Below, piece by piece: positions 35,498 through 45,086 of a stretch of DNA of 64,000 nucleotides. Position numbers and translations under genes: made by a program. Within the stretch, counting starts at the first letter, position 1, and the number at the start of each line of letters is the position of its first letter. The stretch lies in the NCBI GenBank assembly GCA_964468125.1, contig CAYXVF010000001.1, positions 80,068-144,067 of the forward strand, read 5' to 3'. The DNA comes from CAYXVF01 sp964468125 (GTDB taxonomy: Bacteria > Myxococcota > XYA12-FULL-58-9 > CAYXVF01). Under the pieces are notes generated by a model. It was not told where the DNA came from. It saw only the letters and a list, made by a program, of their open reading frames with translations, and did no database searches.

Positions 35498-35950
35498 ATG
35501 GACATGTCTGCGGGGAAGAAACAGAAACGGCGTCTGACCTGGTCCGGGGGTCAGACCATCGAGATCCCGCGAAAGACCGCCTGGGAAATCAGCCCCCTGA
35601 CCGAAGAGGACAGCAAGAGCATCTTGCGTGAAGCGGCGCAGGAGCGCCGAGACACCGCCGAGAGCAGTGATCTCGACGTCGCGATCGAAGAAGAGGCCCG
35701 CCGCGCCCTCGCTGAGCGCTTCCAGCAGACCGGAACCACCGCCCACCGCGCCCCCAAGAAGCGGCGTCCGCTGCTGCGCGCATTTGTGAGCCTGGTCGTT
35801 CTGTTCGGTGTTCTCGGAGGCCTTGCGGCAGCGGCGCTCTACGTGGATGGGCCCTGGAGCGCGCAGGTCGACCAAGTCGTCGATCGGGAGCAGGTGACGG
35901 CGCAGATCGCCGGCGCTGTCAAAGACGTTCGCCGGACACTCCGCTTCTAG
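35498..35950 (+). CDS. Single-pass membrane protein of unknown function
   Basis: About 150 residues from the ATG at 35498 (MDMSAGKKQKRRLTW). A basic N-terminus and an acidic helical region (EEDSKSILREAAQERR, EEEARRALAERF) precede a basic patch (KKRRPLLRAF) and one membrane helix (VSLVVLFGVLGGLAAAALYV), with a short outside tail. No family is recognised. A cytoplasmic domain followed by a single helix resembles small signalling or scaffold proteins. Its end overlaps the convergent SDR gene by 32 bases. Confidence 0.6.
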   Translation: MDMSAGKKQKRRLTWSGGQTIEIPRKTAWEISPLTEEDSKSILREAAQERRDTAESSDLDVAIEEEARRALAERFQQTGTTAHRAPKKRRPLLRAFVSLVVLFGVLGGLAAAALYVDGPWSAQVDQVVDREQVTAQIAGAVKDVRRTLRF

Positions 35951-36767
35951 CGACCGCTGCGTCCGAGAATTCCCAGAGCGCGCGCGCGGCAGCGGGGTCT
36001 CGAGCGAGCGTCGATGGCTCACGGACCCGTTCTTTGTCGTAATAGAGCCCGCTTTCTCGGCCCGCCGCGTCCGAGAGCGCGCAGTGCAGCGTGGTGCGCG
36101 CCCCTTCCTCCGGCGTGATCATCTTGCGCGTCACCCACCAGCGCACCGGAGCGGGGATGCGCCGCCAGATTTCGGTCTTCACGACCCCCGGGTGGAGACT
36201 GTAGCTGTGGATTGCGGGCTCGCGCCGCGCGAGCTCAGCGGCAAAAAGTACGTTCGCCGCTTTGGAGCGCGCGTAGGCTGGGAAGGCCCCGCGAAAGGTG
36301 GCAGGCCTACCGACGGCGTCGAGGTCGAGGGCACGGCAGTTGTAGTGCGCGTTGCTCGCCACCACGACCACCCGCGGGGCACTTGCAGCGCGCAGCTTCG
36401 GGAGGAGCGCCCGGGTCAGGGCGAAGTGGCCGAGGTGATTGACGGCGAAGGCGAGCTCATAGCCATCGGCGCTGAGCCCGCGGGCTCCGGCGAGACCGGC
36501 ATTATTGATCAAGAGGTCGATCCGCGGCACGCGACCGGCGATCCGCTCCGCTGCCCTCGAAACGTGCGCGAGACTCGCGAGATCGAGGGGGACGTGCTCT
36601 GAGTGCCCACCGACGGAGGCGATCTCGCGGATCACCTCGGAGCTGCGCTCGGGAGAACGGCAGGCGAGCAGCACCTGGGCTCCGGCCTTTGCGAGCTCCA
36701 CGGCAGTCACCCGGCCGATCCCCGTATTCGCGCCCGTGACGACCGCGACTTTTCCCGTGAGCTCCAC
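35919..36767 (-). CDS. Short-chain dehydrogenase/reductase
   Basis: About 282 residues from the GTG at 36767 (VELTGKVAVVTGANTGIG); the frame extends to an ATG at 36845 that would overlap the divergent gene and is unlikely. Cofactor motif TGANTGIG, NNAG in LLINNAGLAGARG, catalytic Ser in VVVASNAH and YxxxK in YARSK. It resembles the retinol dehydrogenase/WWOX-like group acting on lipophilic alcohols or ketones; probably NADP-dependent. Convergent with the small membrane protein. Confidence 0.88.
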   Translation of the reverse strand: MELTGKVAVVTGANTGIGRVTAVELAKAGAQVLLACRSPERSSEVIREIASVGGHSEHVPLDLASLAHVSRAAERIAGRVPRIDLLINNAGLAGARGLSADGYELAFAVNHLGHFALTRALLPKLRAASAPRVVVVASNAHYNCRALDLDAVGRPATFRGAFPAYARSKAANVLFAAELARREPAIHSYSLHPGVVKTEIWRRIPAPVRWWVTRKMITPEEGARTTLHCALSDAAGRESGLYYDKERVREPSTLARDPAAARALWEFSDAAVARSGVSGERL

Positions 36768-36843
36768 GTTCGCGACCTCAACCGCTTTTTGGGGTTGGGG
36801 CAAGGGTTTCCTCTTCGACGGACCTCCGGAGTAGGATGGGCGC

Positions 36844-37698
36844 ATGGCATCCGAGGCAGACCCGGAGAATTATTCGATCGCGAGGGACGTGGCGATCATC
36901 GTGGCGGTCATGGCGGTGGTGGCGGGTTTGATCGGCGCGGTCGGCTACGGCGCCTGGTCGCTCTTCAGCACCGCGGAGAAAACCTTCGCCGAGTTGACCG
37001 CCGAGGGTCCGACGCCCGAGGACGGCGCCGATCTCCAGCGACAGCTGCAAAAACAGCTCGAGCGCGCCCTCGGCGCCCAGCCGGAAGAGAAACCTCGAGC
37101 TCCGGCCAAGGCCGCGACGATCCGTTTTGAGCTCTTCGAGGCGATCGTCGCACGCGACGGCACCTGGACGATTCATGGCGATCTCGTGAACGACTCCCCC
37201 TTTGCCGTGGGCCCCCCGGAGCTCGACTTCGCCTTTCTCGGCAGGAGCGGTGAGATCGTCGACACGCAGACCGTCCGCGCAGACCTTCTCGACCTCGCGT
37301 CCGGGGAGTCGCGGCCCTTCACGTTCCAGCTGAGCAGCCGGGAGAACACGACGGCCGTCGAGATCATCGGCGCCCGCGCGCAGCCTACAGACACCGTCGA
37401 GCGTTACGCGGCGCTCGAGGTCGCCCTGGAACGCAAGCGCGCCCGCAAGGGCCAGAGTGTCCTGCGCGGCAAGCTCAAAAACGTCGGCAAGGGAATCGCC
37501 TACGACATCACGGTGGATATCGTCGCCTACCGGGACAAAGAGCAAACCCAGGCCCTCGGCGTCGCGAGCGCCAAGATCGATGGGCCCCTCGCACCCAACG
37601 AGACGCGAACCTTCGAGACCGCACCGATGCTCTTGAAGCGGCGCGCGCAGAAGCTGAGCCCCCGAGCTCGGGCCTACGCCCGACCCCACCGCCGATGA
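36844..37698 (+). CDS. Membrane protein with extracytoplasmic FxLYD-like beta domains
   Basis: 284 residues. One membrane helix near residues 15-42 (VAIIVAVMAVVAGLIGAVGYGAW), a helical linker with Gln/Leu repeats, then two similar beta-sandwich-like stretches (TWTIHGDLVNDSPFAVGPPELDFAFL and SVLRGKLKNVGKGIAYDITVDIVAY). These follow the pattern of domains in which a polar-hydrophobic strand is followed by N-D/N-V-G turns, as in FxLYD or DUF3426 proteins. Function unknown. It ends four bases before the convergent kinase gene. Confidence 0.6.
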   Translation: MASEADPENYSIARDVAIIVAVMAVVAGLIGAVGYGAWSLFSTAEKTFAELTAEGPTPEDGADLQRQLQKQLERALGAQPEEKPRAPAKAATIRFELFEAIVARDGTWTIHGDLVNDSPFAVGPPELDFAFLGRSGEIVDTQTVRADLLDLASGESRPFTFQLSSRENTTAVEIIGARAQPTDTVERYAALEVALERKRARKGQSVLRGKLKNVGKGIAYDITVDIVAYRDKEQTQALGVASAKIDGPLAPNETRTFETAPMLLKRRAQKLSPRARAYARPHRR

Positions 37699-37701
37699 CC
37701 G

Positions 37702-39552
37702 TCACGAGGCTCGGAGCAGACCCACGGTCACCTCGAAACCGCCGCCGGGCGGATTGCGACCTTTGACCGAGCCGCCCATGCTCTCGGCGAGATTCTTCAC
37801 GAGGGCCAGGCCGATGCCCGTACCCTTGGAAGTCCGCGTGAGCTCGTTCTCCGGCCGATAGAAGGGCTCGAAGACGCGCTTGAGGTGACCGGTGGGAACC
37901 CCCGGGCCGAAGTCGCGCACCACCAGCGAAACGCCGTCGTCGACGGCCCGGGCTTCGAGGACGACTTTTTTTTCCGCTGCCTCGCGGGCGTACTTCATCG
38001 CGTTGTCCACGAGGTTGAAGACGATCTGCACCAGAGCATCGCGGTCATAGCGAATCGTTGGCAGCTCTTCCGCCGCCTGCACTTCGAGGGTGAAGCCGGT
38101 CGTGTCCGCATGGGGCCGAAGCATCTCGAGCACGTCGTCGAGGACCGAGCGCACATCGCCGGTCACGAGGTCGAGCTGCCGACCGCCACGTTCGATCTTC
38201 GAGAGCTCGAGCACATTGTTGATCAAACGCCCGAGCCGATCGCTCTCCGCGCCGATGGTTCGGTAATACTCGCGACGCTTCTCGTCAGAGTCGAGCATGT
38301 CCCCTTCGAGCATCTCGCTGTACATGCGTATGACGGTGAGTGGCGTCTTGAGTTCGTGGGTAACCGCACTGACGAAGTTGCTGCGGCGCTGCGCGTAAGC
38401 CACCCGGATCGCGACCATGCGATAGGCGGCGAAGAGTCCTCCGATCGCCGCCACGACCACCAGTGCAGCCAAGATCCAGATCCCATTGTCCCGCGTTCCG
38501 GGCAGGACGGGCATGCCCATTCCCGCGTGCAGGGCACCAAAGGGCTCGGCGAAGCGGTGTTGGAACACGTATGCACCGTCGACGCGCTCACCTACGGTCT
38601 CGTCGAGTCCGATGCGCACTTGCAGGAGCGAAGCGAAGTCGGTCCCCGAGAGCGTCTCCTCCTGCAGCCAGCGGCCGAGCGCGTCGACATCGAGAACCAA
38701 GCCCTGACGCAATGAGCCTGCCTTACTCCACACGGTCCGGTAGAGGGCGAAGCGCCCCTCGCCGAGGTCGCGGCTCACCATCGGGTCCACGTTGACGTCG
38801 ATGGTCACCCGCTCGCGCTGCGGGGTTCGGATCTCCTGCTGGAACCCGCCTTCCGAACCGAGCTCGAAGGCGTTCGAGTCGTAGACATTCTGGGCCGAGG
38901 TCTCGAGCTTGCGGGGGGCGCGTTTGTTCTTGCGCTGCAGCTTTCGACTCTGGCCGATCTGCTTCAGGCTCTCGAACACGCCGGGCTCCTTCGCCTTCTG
39001 CTGCACCTGCCCTTTGAGGGCCACCGTGCTGCTCGGTCGCTGCTCGATCGATTTTTCGAGCGTGCGCTTCTTCTCGAGGAGCGCCGCGCGCGGCAGGTTC
39101 GCCGCTTGGGTCTCGGTTTGGAGCGCCACCCGCTCGTCCTGAGGCCAGCTTCCCTCGACCGAACGTCGAAGCTCGGCGATCTTCCGGGCCCGTTCGTCCG
39201 CGCCGCTTCCCTGGCCCGGGAGCAGGGGGGTTTGAAAGTCCCGATTCTGATCGAGCTCGAAGTAGCCGAGCACGTAAGGCGGGTAGGGGAGATCCGCGAG
39301 CGGTGAGCGGGTGAGCGCTTCGTTGCCGTTTGGAACGTAGTAGCGCTTGTATTCCCCCGGCGGCCGAGCCTCCTCGGTGGCCAGCAAGTCGTCCAGGGCC
39401 CGCTGCATTTCATCGAAGGTGCGCGATGCGATCGCTTCGTGTTCCTTCGCGCGCTCGAAGGCCATCGAGCGCGCGGTCTGCCGAACGATCAGCCCCACCG
39501 GAATGAGCAGGGCGAGAGCGATCGCGGCGAAGAGCAAGCGCAGGCGACTCAT
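37702..39552 (-). CDS. Transmembrane sensor histidine kinase
   Basis: 616 residues. Membrane helix 1 at about 4-25 and helix 2 at about 350-375 enclose a large extracytoplasmic sensor region containing a charged, Lys/Arg-rich and Gln-rich segment. The kinase core has phospho-acceptor His near 399 in SAVTHELKTPLTVIRMYSEM, then DNAMKYA (N box), VVRDFGPGVP (G1) and GTGIGLALVKNLAE (G2). It overlaps the response regulator gene by four bases and is its evident partner. The signal is unknown; the next genes upstream encode an ABC transporter with a fused peptidase. Confidence 0.94.
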   Translation of the reverse strand: MSRLRLLFAAIALALLIPVGLIVRQTARSMAFERAKEHEAIASRTFDEMQRALDDLLATEEARPPGEYKRYYVPNGNEALTRSPLADLPYPPYVLGYFELDQNRDFQTPLLPGQGSGADERARKIAELRRSVEGSWPQDERVALQTETQAANLPRAALLEKKRTLEKSIEQRPSSTVALKGQVQQKAKEPGVFESLKQIGQSRKLQRKNKRAPRKLETSAQNVYDSNAFELGSEGGFQQEIRTPQRERVTIDVNVDPMVSRDLGEGRFALYRTVWSKAGSLRQGLVLDVDALGRWLQEETLSGTDFASLLQVRIGLDETVGERVDGAYVFQHRFAEPFGALHAGMGMPVLPGTRDNGIWILAALVVVAAIGGLFAAYRMVAIRVAYAQRRSNFVSAVTHELKTPLTVIRMYSEMLEGDMLDSDEKRREYYRTIGAESDRLGRLINNVLELSKIERGGRQLDLVTGDVRSVLDDVLEMLRPHADTTGFTLEVQAAEELPTIRYDRDALVQIVFNLVDNAMKYAREAAEKKVVLEARAVDDGVSLVVRDFGPGVPTGHLKRVFEPFYRPENELTRTSKGTGIGLALVKNLAESMGGSVKGRNPPGGGFEVTVGLLRAS

Positions 39553-40241
39553 CCGCGATACCGATAGCCCTGGCCGCGGACCGTTTCGATCAGACTCTTG
39601 TCGTCATCGTCGATCTTCTTGCGCAGCTTCGCGACGTGCATGTCGACGGTGCGGGTGATCAGATTCTCCGCGTTCTGCGCTTCCCAGACGTCGCGCAGAA
39701 GGCGCCGGCGGCTGACGATGCGGCCCTTTTCCGACGCGAGCAAGGACAGGATCGCGACTTCGCGCGCTGAGAGCTCGATCGCCGTTGCATCGCGGGCGGC
39801 CTCGGAGCGGCCGCGGTCGACGCTCCACGGGCCGAAAGAAAACACCTGCTCCGCCTCCTGGGCCCGGCCGCTTCGGCGCATGAGCGCCTCGATCCGCACC
39901 ATCAGCTCACGCACGGAAAACGGCTTGGTGACGTAGTCGTCGGCGCCGCAGGAGAAACCCTGAATGATGTCGTCTTCCGAGCCCTTGGCGGTCAGCATGA
40001 TGATCGGCTGGTCGGCTCGGCTCTCGCGTAGGCTCTTACAGGCGTCGAAGCCGCTGATCCCCGGGAGCATCACGTCGAGCAGCACCAAGTCGAAGCGGTC
40101 TTCCGTCGCCTGGCGCAGCCCGTCTTCGCCCGATTCCACCGGAGTGGGCGCGTAGCCGTGGTACACCAACACGTCGCACAGGCCGGTTCGGATCGGCGCC
40201 TCGTCCTCCACCACCAACACCCGCAGCTTCTCGCTCATCAT
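39549..40241 (-). CDS. OmpR/PhoB-type response regulator
   Basis: About 230 residues; two adjacent ATG codons (40241, 40238) follow GAGGG and either may be used. The receiver domain has the acidic pair VVEDE, Asp in LVLLDVMLPG and Lys in VTKPFSVREL. The C-terminal winged helix (LSAREVAILSLLASEKGRIVSR, then TVDMHVAKLRKKIDDD and VRGQGYRYRG) binds DNA. It pairs with the kinase downstream. A hairpin in the leader lies just before its ribosome site. Confidence 0.94.
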   Translation of the reverse strand: MMSEKLRVLVVEDEAPIRTGLCDVLVYHGYAPTPVESGEDGLRQATEDRFDLVLLDVMLPGISGFDACKSLRESRADQPIIMLTAKGSEDDIIQGFSCGADDYVTKPFSVRELMVRIEALMRRSGRAQEAEQVFSFGPWSVDRGRSEAARDATAIELSAREVAILSLLASEKGRIVSRRRLLRDVWEAQNAENLITRTVDMHVAKLRKKIDDDDKSLIETVRGQGYRYRG

Positions 40242-40245
40242 CACC

Positions 40246-40265
40246 CTCGTTCTAGCGGGAACGAG
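40246..40265. promoter_or_regulatory. Inverted repeat in the leader of the response regulator gene
   Basis: CTCGTTC-N6-GAACGAG with perfect 7-base arms in the 58 bases between the permease-peptidase stop and the regulator start. One arm touches the GAGGG ribosome site, so it could be an operator, an attenuating hairpin or a weak terminator of the upstream gene. No T-run follows. Confidence 0.35.
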
Positions 40266-40299
40266 AATGGCACGAGTAAAGGGCAGGTAAAAAGCGGTC

Positions 40300-43200
40300 T
40301 CAGCTGCCGCTTTGCTCGCTCACCGTCACCGTGCGCACATTGTCGTCGATCACCCGGTCGATCAGCGTGTTGTAGGGGTCGATGCCCACCTCAACCGGCG
40401 TTTCATCCACCGTGAAGGTAAACGTGTTCTCGTCGCTCTTCACCGTGCGCTTTTCGAGCACGATCACGTGCTCGTCCCCTCGATACACGTCTTCGAGCGA
40501 CTTTGAGAACACCCCGACGTCGATCGGCATCTCGAGCGGCACCTCGCTCTCGTTGCCTTTCTCGTCGCTCTCGAGCTTCTTTGCACTCACCGTCATCGTG
40601 AGGTCGAAGCGCCCGTCGGTGCGCGCGGTCACCTCGGCATCCGTCACCCGCAGGTCGAAGAGCACGATCTTCTCGAACAGGTCGGCAATCAACGCGTCGT
40701 GCTCGGGTCCAGCCTCCTCGCGCAGGATCTTCAGGTAGTCGACGCTGCGCGGATACGGGTCGGTTTTGTAAGCCCACTCGTCGATCAGGCGCGACAGGCT
40801 CCGGTTCACCACGTCTTCGCCGACGTACTCCTTGAGTGCGTACATGACGAGCGCGCCTTTGCGGTAGTGAATGTAGCCCTGGTCTTCCACCCGATAGAGG
40901 GGGGTTTCCCCCTCGGGCTCGGCGGCCCGCCCACTCAGGTAGCTGTGCAGCTCTTCCTTTAGGAACCGCCGCATCGCATGCGCGCCGTATTCCTGCTCCA
41001 TCACCATCAAGGCGCCGTACTGCGCGAAGGTCTCCACCAGCATCGTCGCGCCCTGATGCGGCGAAGGGGTGACCTGATGCCCCCACCACTGGTGGGCGAT
41101 CTCGTGAGCGGTGACGTAGAACACGACATCGATGTCCTTCTCGTCGCGCAGGTCCATCACGAAGCCGATGGACTCGGAGTACGGCACGGTGTTCGAGAAC
41201 GACTGCGCAAAGCGCGCGTAGGCCGGGAACTCCAGAATCCGCATCTGCTGGTATTGATAGGGCGAGAACTCGCGATTGAAGTAGTCGAACGATTTCTTCA
41301 TCGACTCCATCATGCGATCGACATTGTAGCCGTGCGCGGGGTGGTAGAAGACCTGTAGCTTTACGTCGTCGTACTCATCTTCTTTTACCGCGTACTCCGC
41401 GGACTGGAAGGAGAAGAAGTTGTTGATCGGCTTGTCCATCACGTAGCGGAAGTAGCGTCGGCCGTCTTCCAGCCACTCTTTGTCGAGATAGCCGGGCGCG
41501 ATGGCGATCTGCTCGGGCACGGTGGAAATCGTCACCGAAAAATCCACGAGCGCGGAGTCCGGGCGCAGCAAGTTGGTGCGGAAGTAGCGCTCATCATCCA
41601 GGTCCGGCGCCCTGGGCAGGGACTCGCGGTCGTAGCGACGGCGATCGTTGCGCGGCTGCAGCAGCTTGCCCGTGTTGAACCCAAAGAACGGAAGAGCGTC
41701 GCTGTTGTTCAGGAAGGTACCGTTCCAATTGACCTCGCTGCCGTTGCCGCTGTTCTTGAAGCCTTCGTTGCGACGCCGCGTTTCAAAGGCAAAGGAGCGC
41801 GTCTCACCGGGGGCGAGCGGGGGGTTGAGACTCACCCGGTAGACGTTGTGCTTTTCGTCCTCCTCCTCGACGGTGCCCCCCGCGATCTTCTGGGAGATCA
41901 CCTCCACCGGATAGGCGTAGTCGACGAGAAGCGTGCGCAGGGGCGCCTTCGTGCGGTTGACAATCGAATAGGTCCCCGCAAACTCCGATCGGCGTGCGCG
42001 AGGGTAGAGATCCACCGCCAGGTCCACTGCGGTGATCGTGGGGCGCGGGGCATGCTCGTTGTCCTTGCGGTAGCGATCCTCGTAATCGAGGGCCAGACGC
42101 TCCAGGCGTACCTTGTTGGTGTAGTCGTTGACGATGTTGGTGTTGTAGAAGATCCAACTGCCACTCAGGAGCGCTCCGACAAGCCCTGCTGCGACCAGCC
42201 CGCGGGAGGCACCCGACATGCGCGGCAGAGCGGCGATCCGCTCGCGCAACGGTCGCAGCGCGCCGCGATTCCAGAGCAGGTAGGTCAGGGTCCCCAAGAC
42301 CAACGCCCACGAGCCCCAGTAGAGAAAATACCACCCGGTGATGCCGAGGTGGTGGCCGTAGCCGTCCATGTCCGAGTACGGCAGGCTCGGGGTCTCGCCG
42401 TAGATCAGCAGGTTGTAGTCGTAGCCGAAATTGGCGGCGACCTCGGTGACGATGATGTAGAGGACCACTCCGATGATCCCGAGCCAGCGGTTGTTCGTGA
42501 CCACCTGCAAGAACAGGCAGAACACGGCGAGCAGGATCGACGGCACCACGAACTCCGCGGCGAAGCGCAGGAGATACTGGCCGAGCTCGAGGTCGCTGTG
42601 GCCCTTGGCGAGCTGCACCGCGATCGCCGAGGCGAGGGCGACGACGAACATCGAGAGCACGACGAGGCTCAGCGCGAAGAACTTAGAGACCACAAACACC
42701 CAGGACGGCGTGGGGGTGGCATCGATCACCTCGGAAATGCCCGCGGCCCGCTCGCGCCAGACGAGCTCGGAGGCGTAGTAGACCGACACGATGAGCGGGA
42801 TGATGCCAAAGGAGCCCTGCACCACCTGCACCATGATCCGCGTCATCGGATAGGACGGCGTTCCGTACATGAGGTCGAGGCCAAGGGAGAGGCTGGCCAC
42901 CGTGTTGACGAGACCCAGGATCATCAAGATCCAAAACGCCGCGTTCTTCACCACCGCCTTCGACTCGAAGCGAATGCGCGTGGCGAGCTGAGCCATCGAC
43001 GGGCGTGTCTCCGGCGCGACCCGCGGCAGCTCCACCTTGACCGGGGCCGCCGGACGCTCCGCGGTCTCCTCCTTGCGCTTCGCGCGACGCATGCGTTTGC
43101 GGAAGGAGAAGGTGGCAAGATTGAAAACGAGCAAGGCGACCCCAACGCCGAGCCAGATCAACCGATTGGTTAGGAGCACGCCGTCGAGCGGGATCATCTC

Positions 43201-43893
43201 CGTGTTGTTCTGCGCCGGCGTCCAGTAGCGGGTGACGTACTGCATCGCGTTGAAGCCCAGGGGATCGATGAGCGCGGCGAGCTCGCGGAACTGCGCCTGA
43301 TTCAGCGTGACGTTGCCGGTGATCCACAGAATGAGAAACGCGGTCAGTGCGATGTAGGTGGCAAAGGTGGAGCGCGTGAGGTTCGCCACGGTGAAGAGCA
43401 GCAGCCCGACGACGGTGAGATTGAGCATGCTGACCACGCCGTACAGCTCGAGATAGGCCATCGGCTCCATCGGCCCCAAACGCTCGGGATCGATCCACGG
43501 CATCAGCGCGGCGATGAACATCGCGAGCGGCACACTCGCAAAGGCGAGCCAGGTGGCGATGAGCGCCCCGGAGAGGCGTCCCAGAAGGAAGGTGCGCGGC
43601 GACAGGGGCGTGGAATGAAACAGCTCTTCGGTCTTGAAGTCGCGGTCGCGGATCACCGCGCTCGAGAGCATCGCCGCCGGGATGAAGATCGCGAACAGAC
43701 CCAAGATGCCCAAGGTCATGGCGATCGCCCCGGGGGCATTGATGTTCACCGACGACGGGCCGCCGATGGTCACCTGCTCGGAGGCGGTCCCAAAGAACGC
43801 CAGCAAGAAGAAGACGGCGAACGACACCACGAACACCGGGCTGAACACTTGGTAGCGCAGCTCGAAACGCAACAATGACAGGAAGGAGTGCAT
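40300..43893 (-). CDS. ABC-2 permease fused to an M1 aminopeptidase-like domain
   Basis: 1197 residues from the ATG at 43893. Two permease halves, each with about six membrane segments, lie at about 10-260 and 285-640. After a last helix comes an extracytoplasmic beta region and then a gluzincin domain with the zinc motif HEIAHQWWGH near residues 930-940 and Glu in LVETFAQYGAL about 20 residues on, as in M1 peptidases. The substrate of transport or cleavage is unknown. The fused type is known from Bacteroidota and some other bacteria. Its ATG overlaps the stop of the ATPase gene (ATGA), so the two form one transporter. Confidence 0.9.
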   Translation of the reverse strand: MHSFLSLLRFELRYQVFSPVFVVSFAVFFLLAFFGTASEQVTIGGPSSVNINAPGAIAMTLGILGLFAIFIPAAMLSSAVIRDRDFKTEELFHSTPLSPRTFLLGRLSGALIATWLAFASVPLAMFIAALMPWIDPERLGPMEPMAYLELYGVVSMLNLTVVGLLLFTVANLTRSTFATYIALTAFLILWITGNVTLNQAQFRELAALIDPLGFNAMQYVTRYWTPAQNNTEMIPLDGVLLTNRLIWLGVGVALLVFNLATFSFRKRMRRAKRKEETAERPAAPVKVELPRVAPETRPSMAQLATRIRFESKAVVKNAAFWILMILGLVNTVASLSLGLDLMYGTPSYPMTRIMVQVVQGSFGIIPLIVSVYYASELVWRERAAGISEVIDATPTPSWVFVVSKFFALSLVVLSMFVVALASAIAVQLAKGHSDLELGQYLLRFAAEFVVPSILLAVFCLFLQVVTNNRWLGIIGVVLYIIVTEVAANFGYDYNLLIYGETPSLPYSDMDGYGHHLGITGWYFLYWGSWALVLGTLTYLLWNRGALRPLRERIAALPRMSGASRGLVAAGLVGALLSGSWIFYNTNIVNDYTNKVRLERLALDYEDRYRKDNEHAPRPTITAVDLAVDLYPRARRSEFAGTYSIVNRTKAPLRTLLVDYAYPVEVISQKIAGGTVEEEDEKHNVYRVSLNPPLAPGETRSFAFETRRRNEGFKNSGNGSEVNWNGTFLNNSDALPFFGFNTGKLLQPRNDRRRYDRESLPRAPDLDDERYFRTNLLRPDSALVDFSVTISTVPEQIAIAPGYLDKEWLEDGRRYFRYVMDKPINNFFSFQSAEYAVKEDEYDDVKLQVFYHPAHGYNVDRMMESMKKSFDYFNREFSPYQYQQMRILEFPAYARFAQSFSNTVPYSESIGFVMDLRDEKDIDVVFYVTAHEIAHQWWGHQVTPSPHQGATMLVETFAQYGALMVMEQEYGAHAMRRFLKEELHSYLSGRAAEPEGETPLYRVEDQGYIHYRKGALVMYALKEYVGEDVVNRSLSRLIDEWAYKTDPYPRSVDYLKILREEAGPEHDALIADLFEKIVLFDLRVTDAEVTARTDGRFDLTMTVSAKKLESDEKGNESEVPLEMPIDVGVFSKSLEDVYRGDEHVIVLEKRTVKSDENTFTFTVDETPVEVGIDPYNTLIDRVIDDNVRTVTVSEQSGS

Positions 43894-44807
43894 CAGGCCG
43901 CTCCTTCCTGCGCCGCCGCCGGCGCGCTCGCCGGGGTCTCGCGCGACCGAGTCAAGGTCGCGAAGTAAACGTCTTCGAGGGTCGGGGCCACCGGAGAAAA
44001 GCCAGACTCCGGAGCGTGGTCCGCGAGTACGTGAACCACGAGCTCGCCAGCCACCCGTCGGGTCGAGATCACATCGAGGCGCGCCCGGGTCTCGTCGAGC
44101 GCGTCCTTGGCGACGACACGCCGCCAAACCTTCCCTTCGAGCTCGGCGGTGAGCGCGGCAGGACTGCCTTGGCTCACGATCTGTCCCTGGTTCATGATCG
44201 CCATGCGCGGGCAGAGGTCGGCGACGTCCTCGACGATGTGGGTCGAGAGCAAAACCACGACGCTCTCGCCGATTTCCGCGAGCAGGTTGTGAAAACGGTT
44301 GCGCTCCTCCGGGTCGAGGCCCGCCGTGGGCTCGTCGACGATGATGAGCTTCGGGTCACCGAGGAGCGCCTGGGCGATCCCAAAGCGTTGGCGCATGCCG
44401 CCGGAATAGCCACTGAGTGCCTTACTGTGCACGTCCCAAAGGTTGGTTTGTTTCAGGAGACCCTCGACCACCACCTTGCGCTTGGACCGATCGCTCAGTC
44501 CCTTGAGGACCGCGAGGTGGTCGAGCATGTCGACGGCGTTGACCCGAGGGTAGACCCCAAAATCCTGGGGCAGGTAACCCAGGGTGCGGCGGAGAGCGTC
44601 TGGCTGGCGCAAAACGTCGATCTCGCCGAAGCGGAGGGTCCCCGTGTCCGGGGATTGAAGCGCGGCGATAGTGCGCATGAGGGTCGACTTGCCGGCACCG
44701 TTCGGACCGAGGAGCCCGAACATCCCGTTGGGGATCTCGAGGGTCACGTCCTTCAGCGCCTGAACGCCATTGGCGTACGTCTTCGATAGATTCTGGATCT
44801 CGAGCAT
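43893..44807 (-). CDS. ABC transporter ATP-binding protein
   Basis: 304 residues. Walker A GPNGAGKSTLMRT, signature LSGYSGGMRQRFGIAQALLG, Walker B LIIVDEPTAGLDPEER, and a His switch (STHIVED). The last 90 residues form a small C-terminal domain seen in drug/antibiotic-type ATPases (DrrA/CcmA-like). It energises the permease-peptidase fusion encoded next. No membrane segment. It starts 279 bases from the divergent VWA gene, with palindromes in the spacer. Confidence 0.93.
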   Translation of the reverse strand: MLEIQNLSKTYANGVQALKDVTLEIPNGMFGLLGPNGAGKSTLMRTIAALQSPDTGTLRFGEIDVLRQPDALRRTLGYLPQDFGVYPRVNAVDMLDHLAVLKGLSDRSKRKVVVEGLLKQTNLWDVHSKALSGYSGGMRQRFGIAQALLGDPKLIIVDEPTAGLDPEERNRFHNLLAEIGESVVVLLSTHIVEDVADLCPRMAIMNQGQIVSQGSPAALTAELEGKVWRRVVAKDALDETRARLDVISTRRVAGELVVHVLADHAPESGFSPVAPTLEDVYFATLTRSRETPASAPAAAQEGAA

Positions 44808-44899
44808 TCAACTCCTCCCGGTCGTCGTGCACCGCCGTTTCCTGCAAAGCGCGTTCCAACTCAAAACCGGTGTGATTTCAGGGAACCGTGGGCGCGCGC

Positions 44900-44913
44900 G
44901 GCGTGAACACGCC
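44900..44913. promoter_or_regulatory. Palindrome GGCGTG-N2-CACGCC in the ABC/VWA intergenic region
   Basis: Perfect 6-base arms, 93 bases upstream of the ABC ATPase start and 174 upstream of the VWA start. A candidate operator; the binding protein is unknown. Confidence 0.35.
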
Positions 44914-44962
44914 ACCAAATGTCCGGATCCGAACAATTCCGCGGCGGACTCGCTTCGTAAAC

Positions 44963-44997
44963 CGCGGGTAAATTCGACCGATCGAGATTTACCCGCG
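44963..44997. promoter_or_regulatory. Long inverted repeat CGCGGGTAAAT-N13-ATTTACCCGCG
   Basis: Perfect 11-base arms around a 13-base spacer, in the divergent region 44808-45086. It is AT-richer than its surroundings and lies about 90 bases before the VWA start and 156 before the ABC start. It is better placed for an operator than for a terminator, although TTTT follows on the plus strand. Confidence 0.55.
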
Positions 44998-45086
44998 TTT
45001 TGCTCGCCGGGCGTTCCCGTTTTCTAGGCTCGGATCGACACACCTTTTGAACCTCGGGCGCGGACCCGAACGCGAGGAGCCTGACC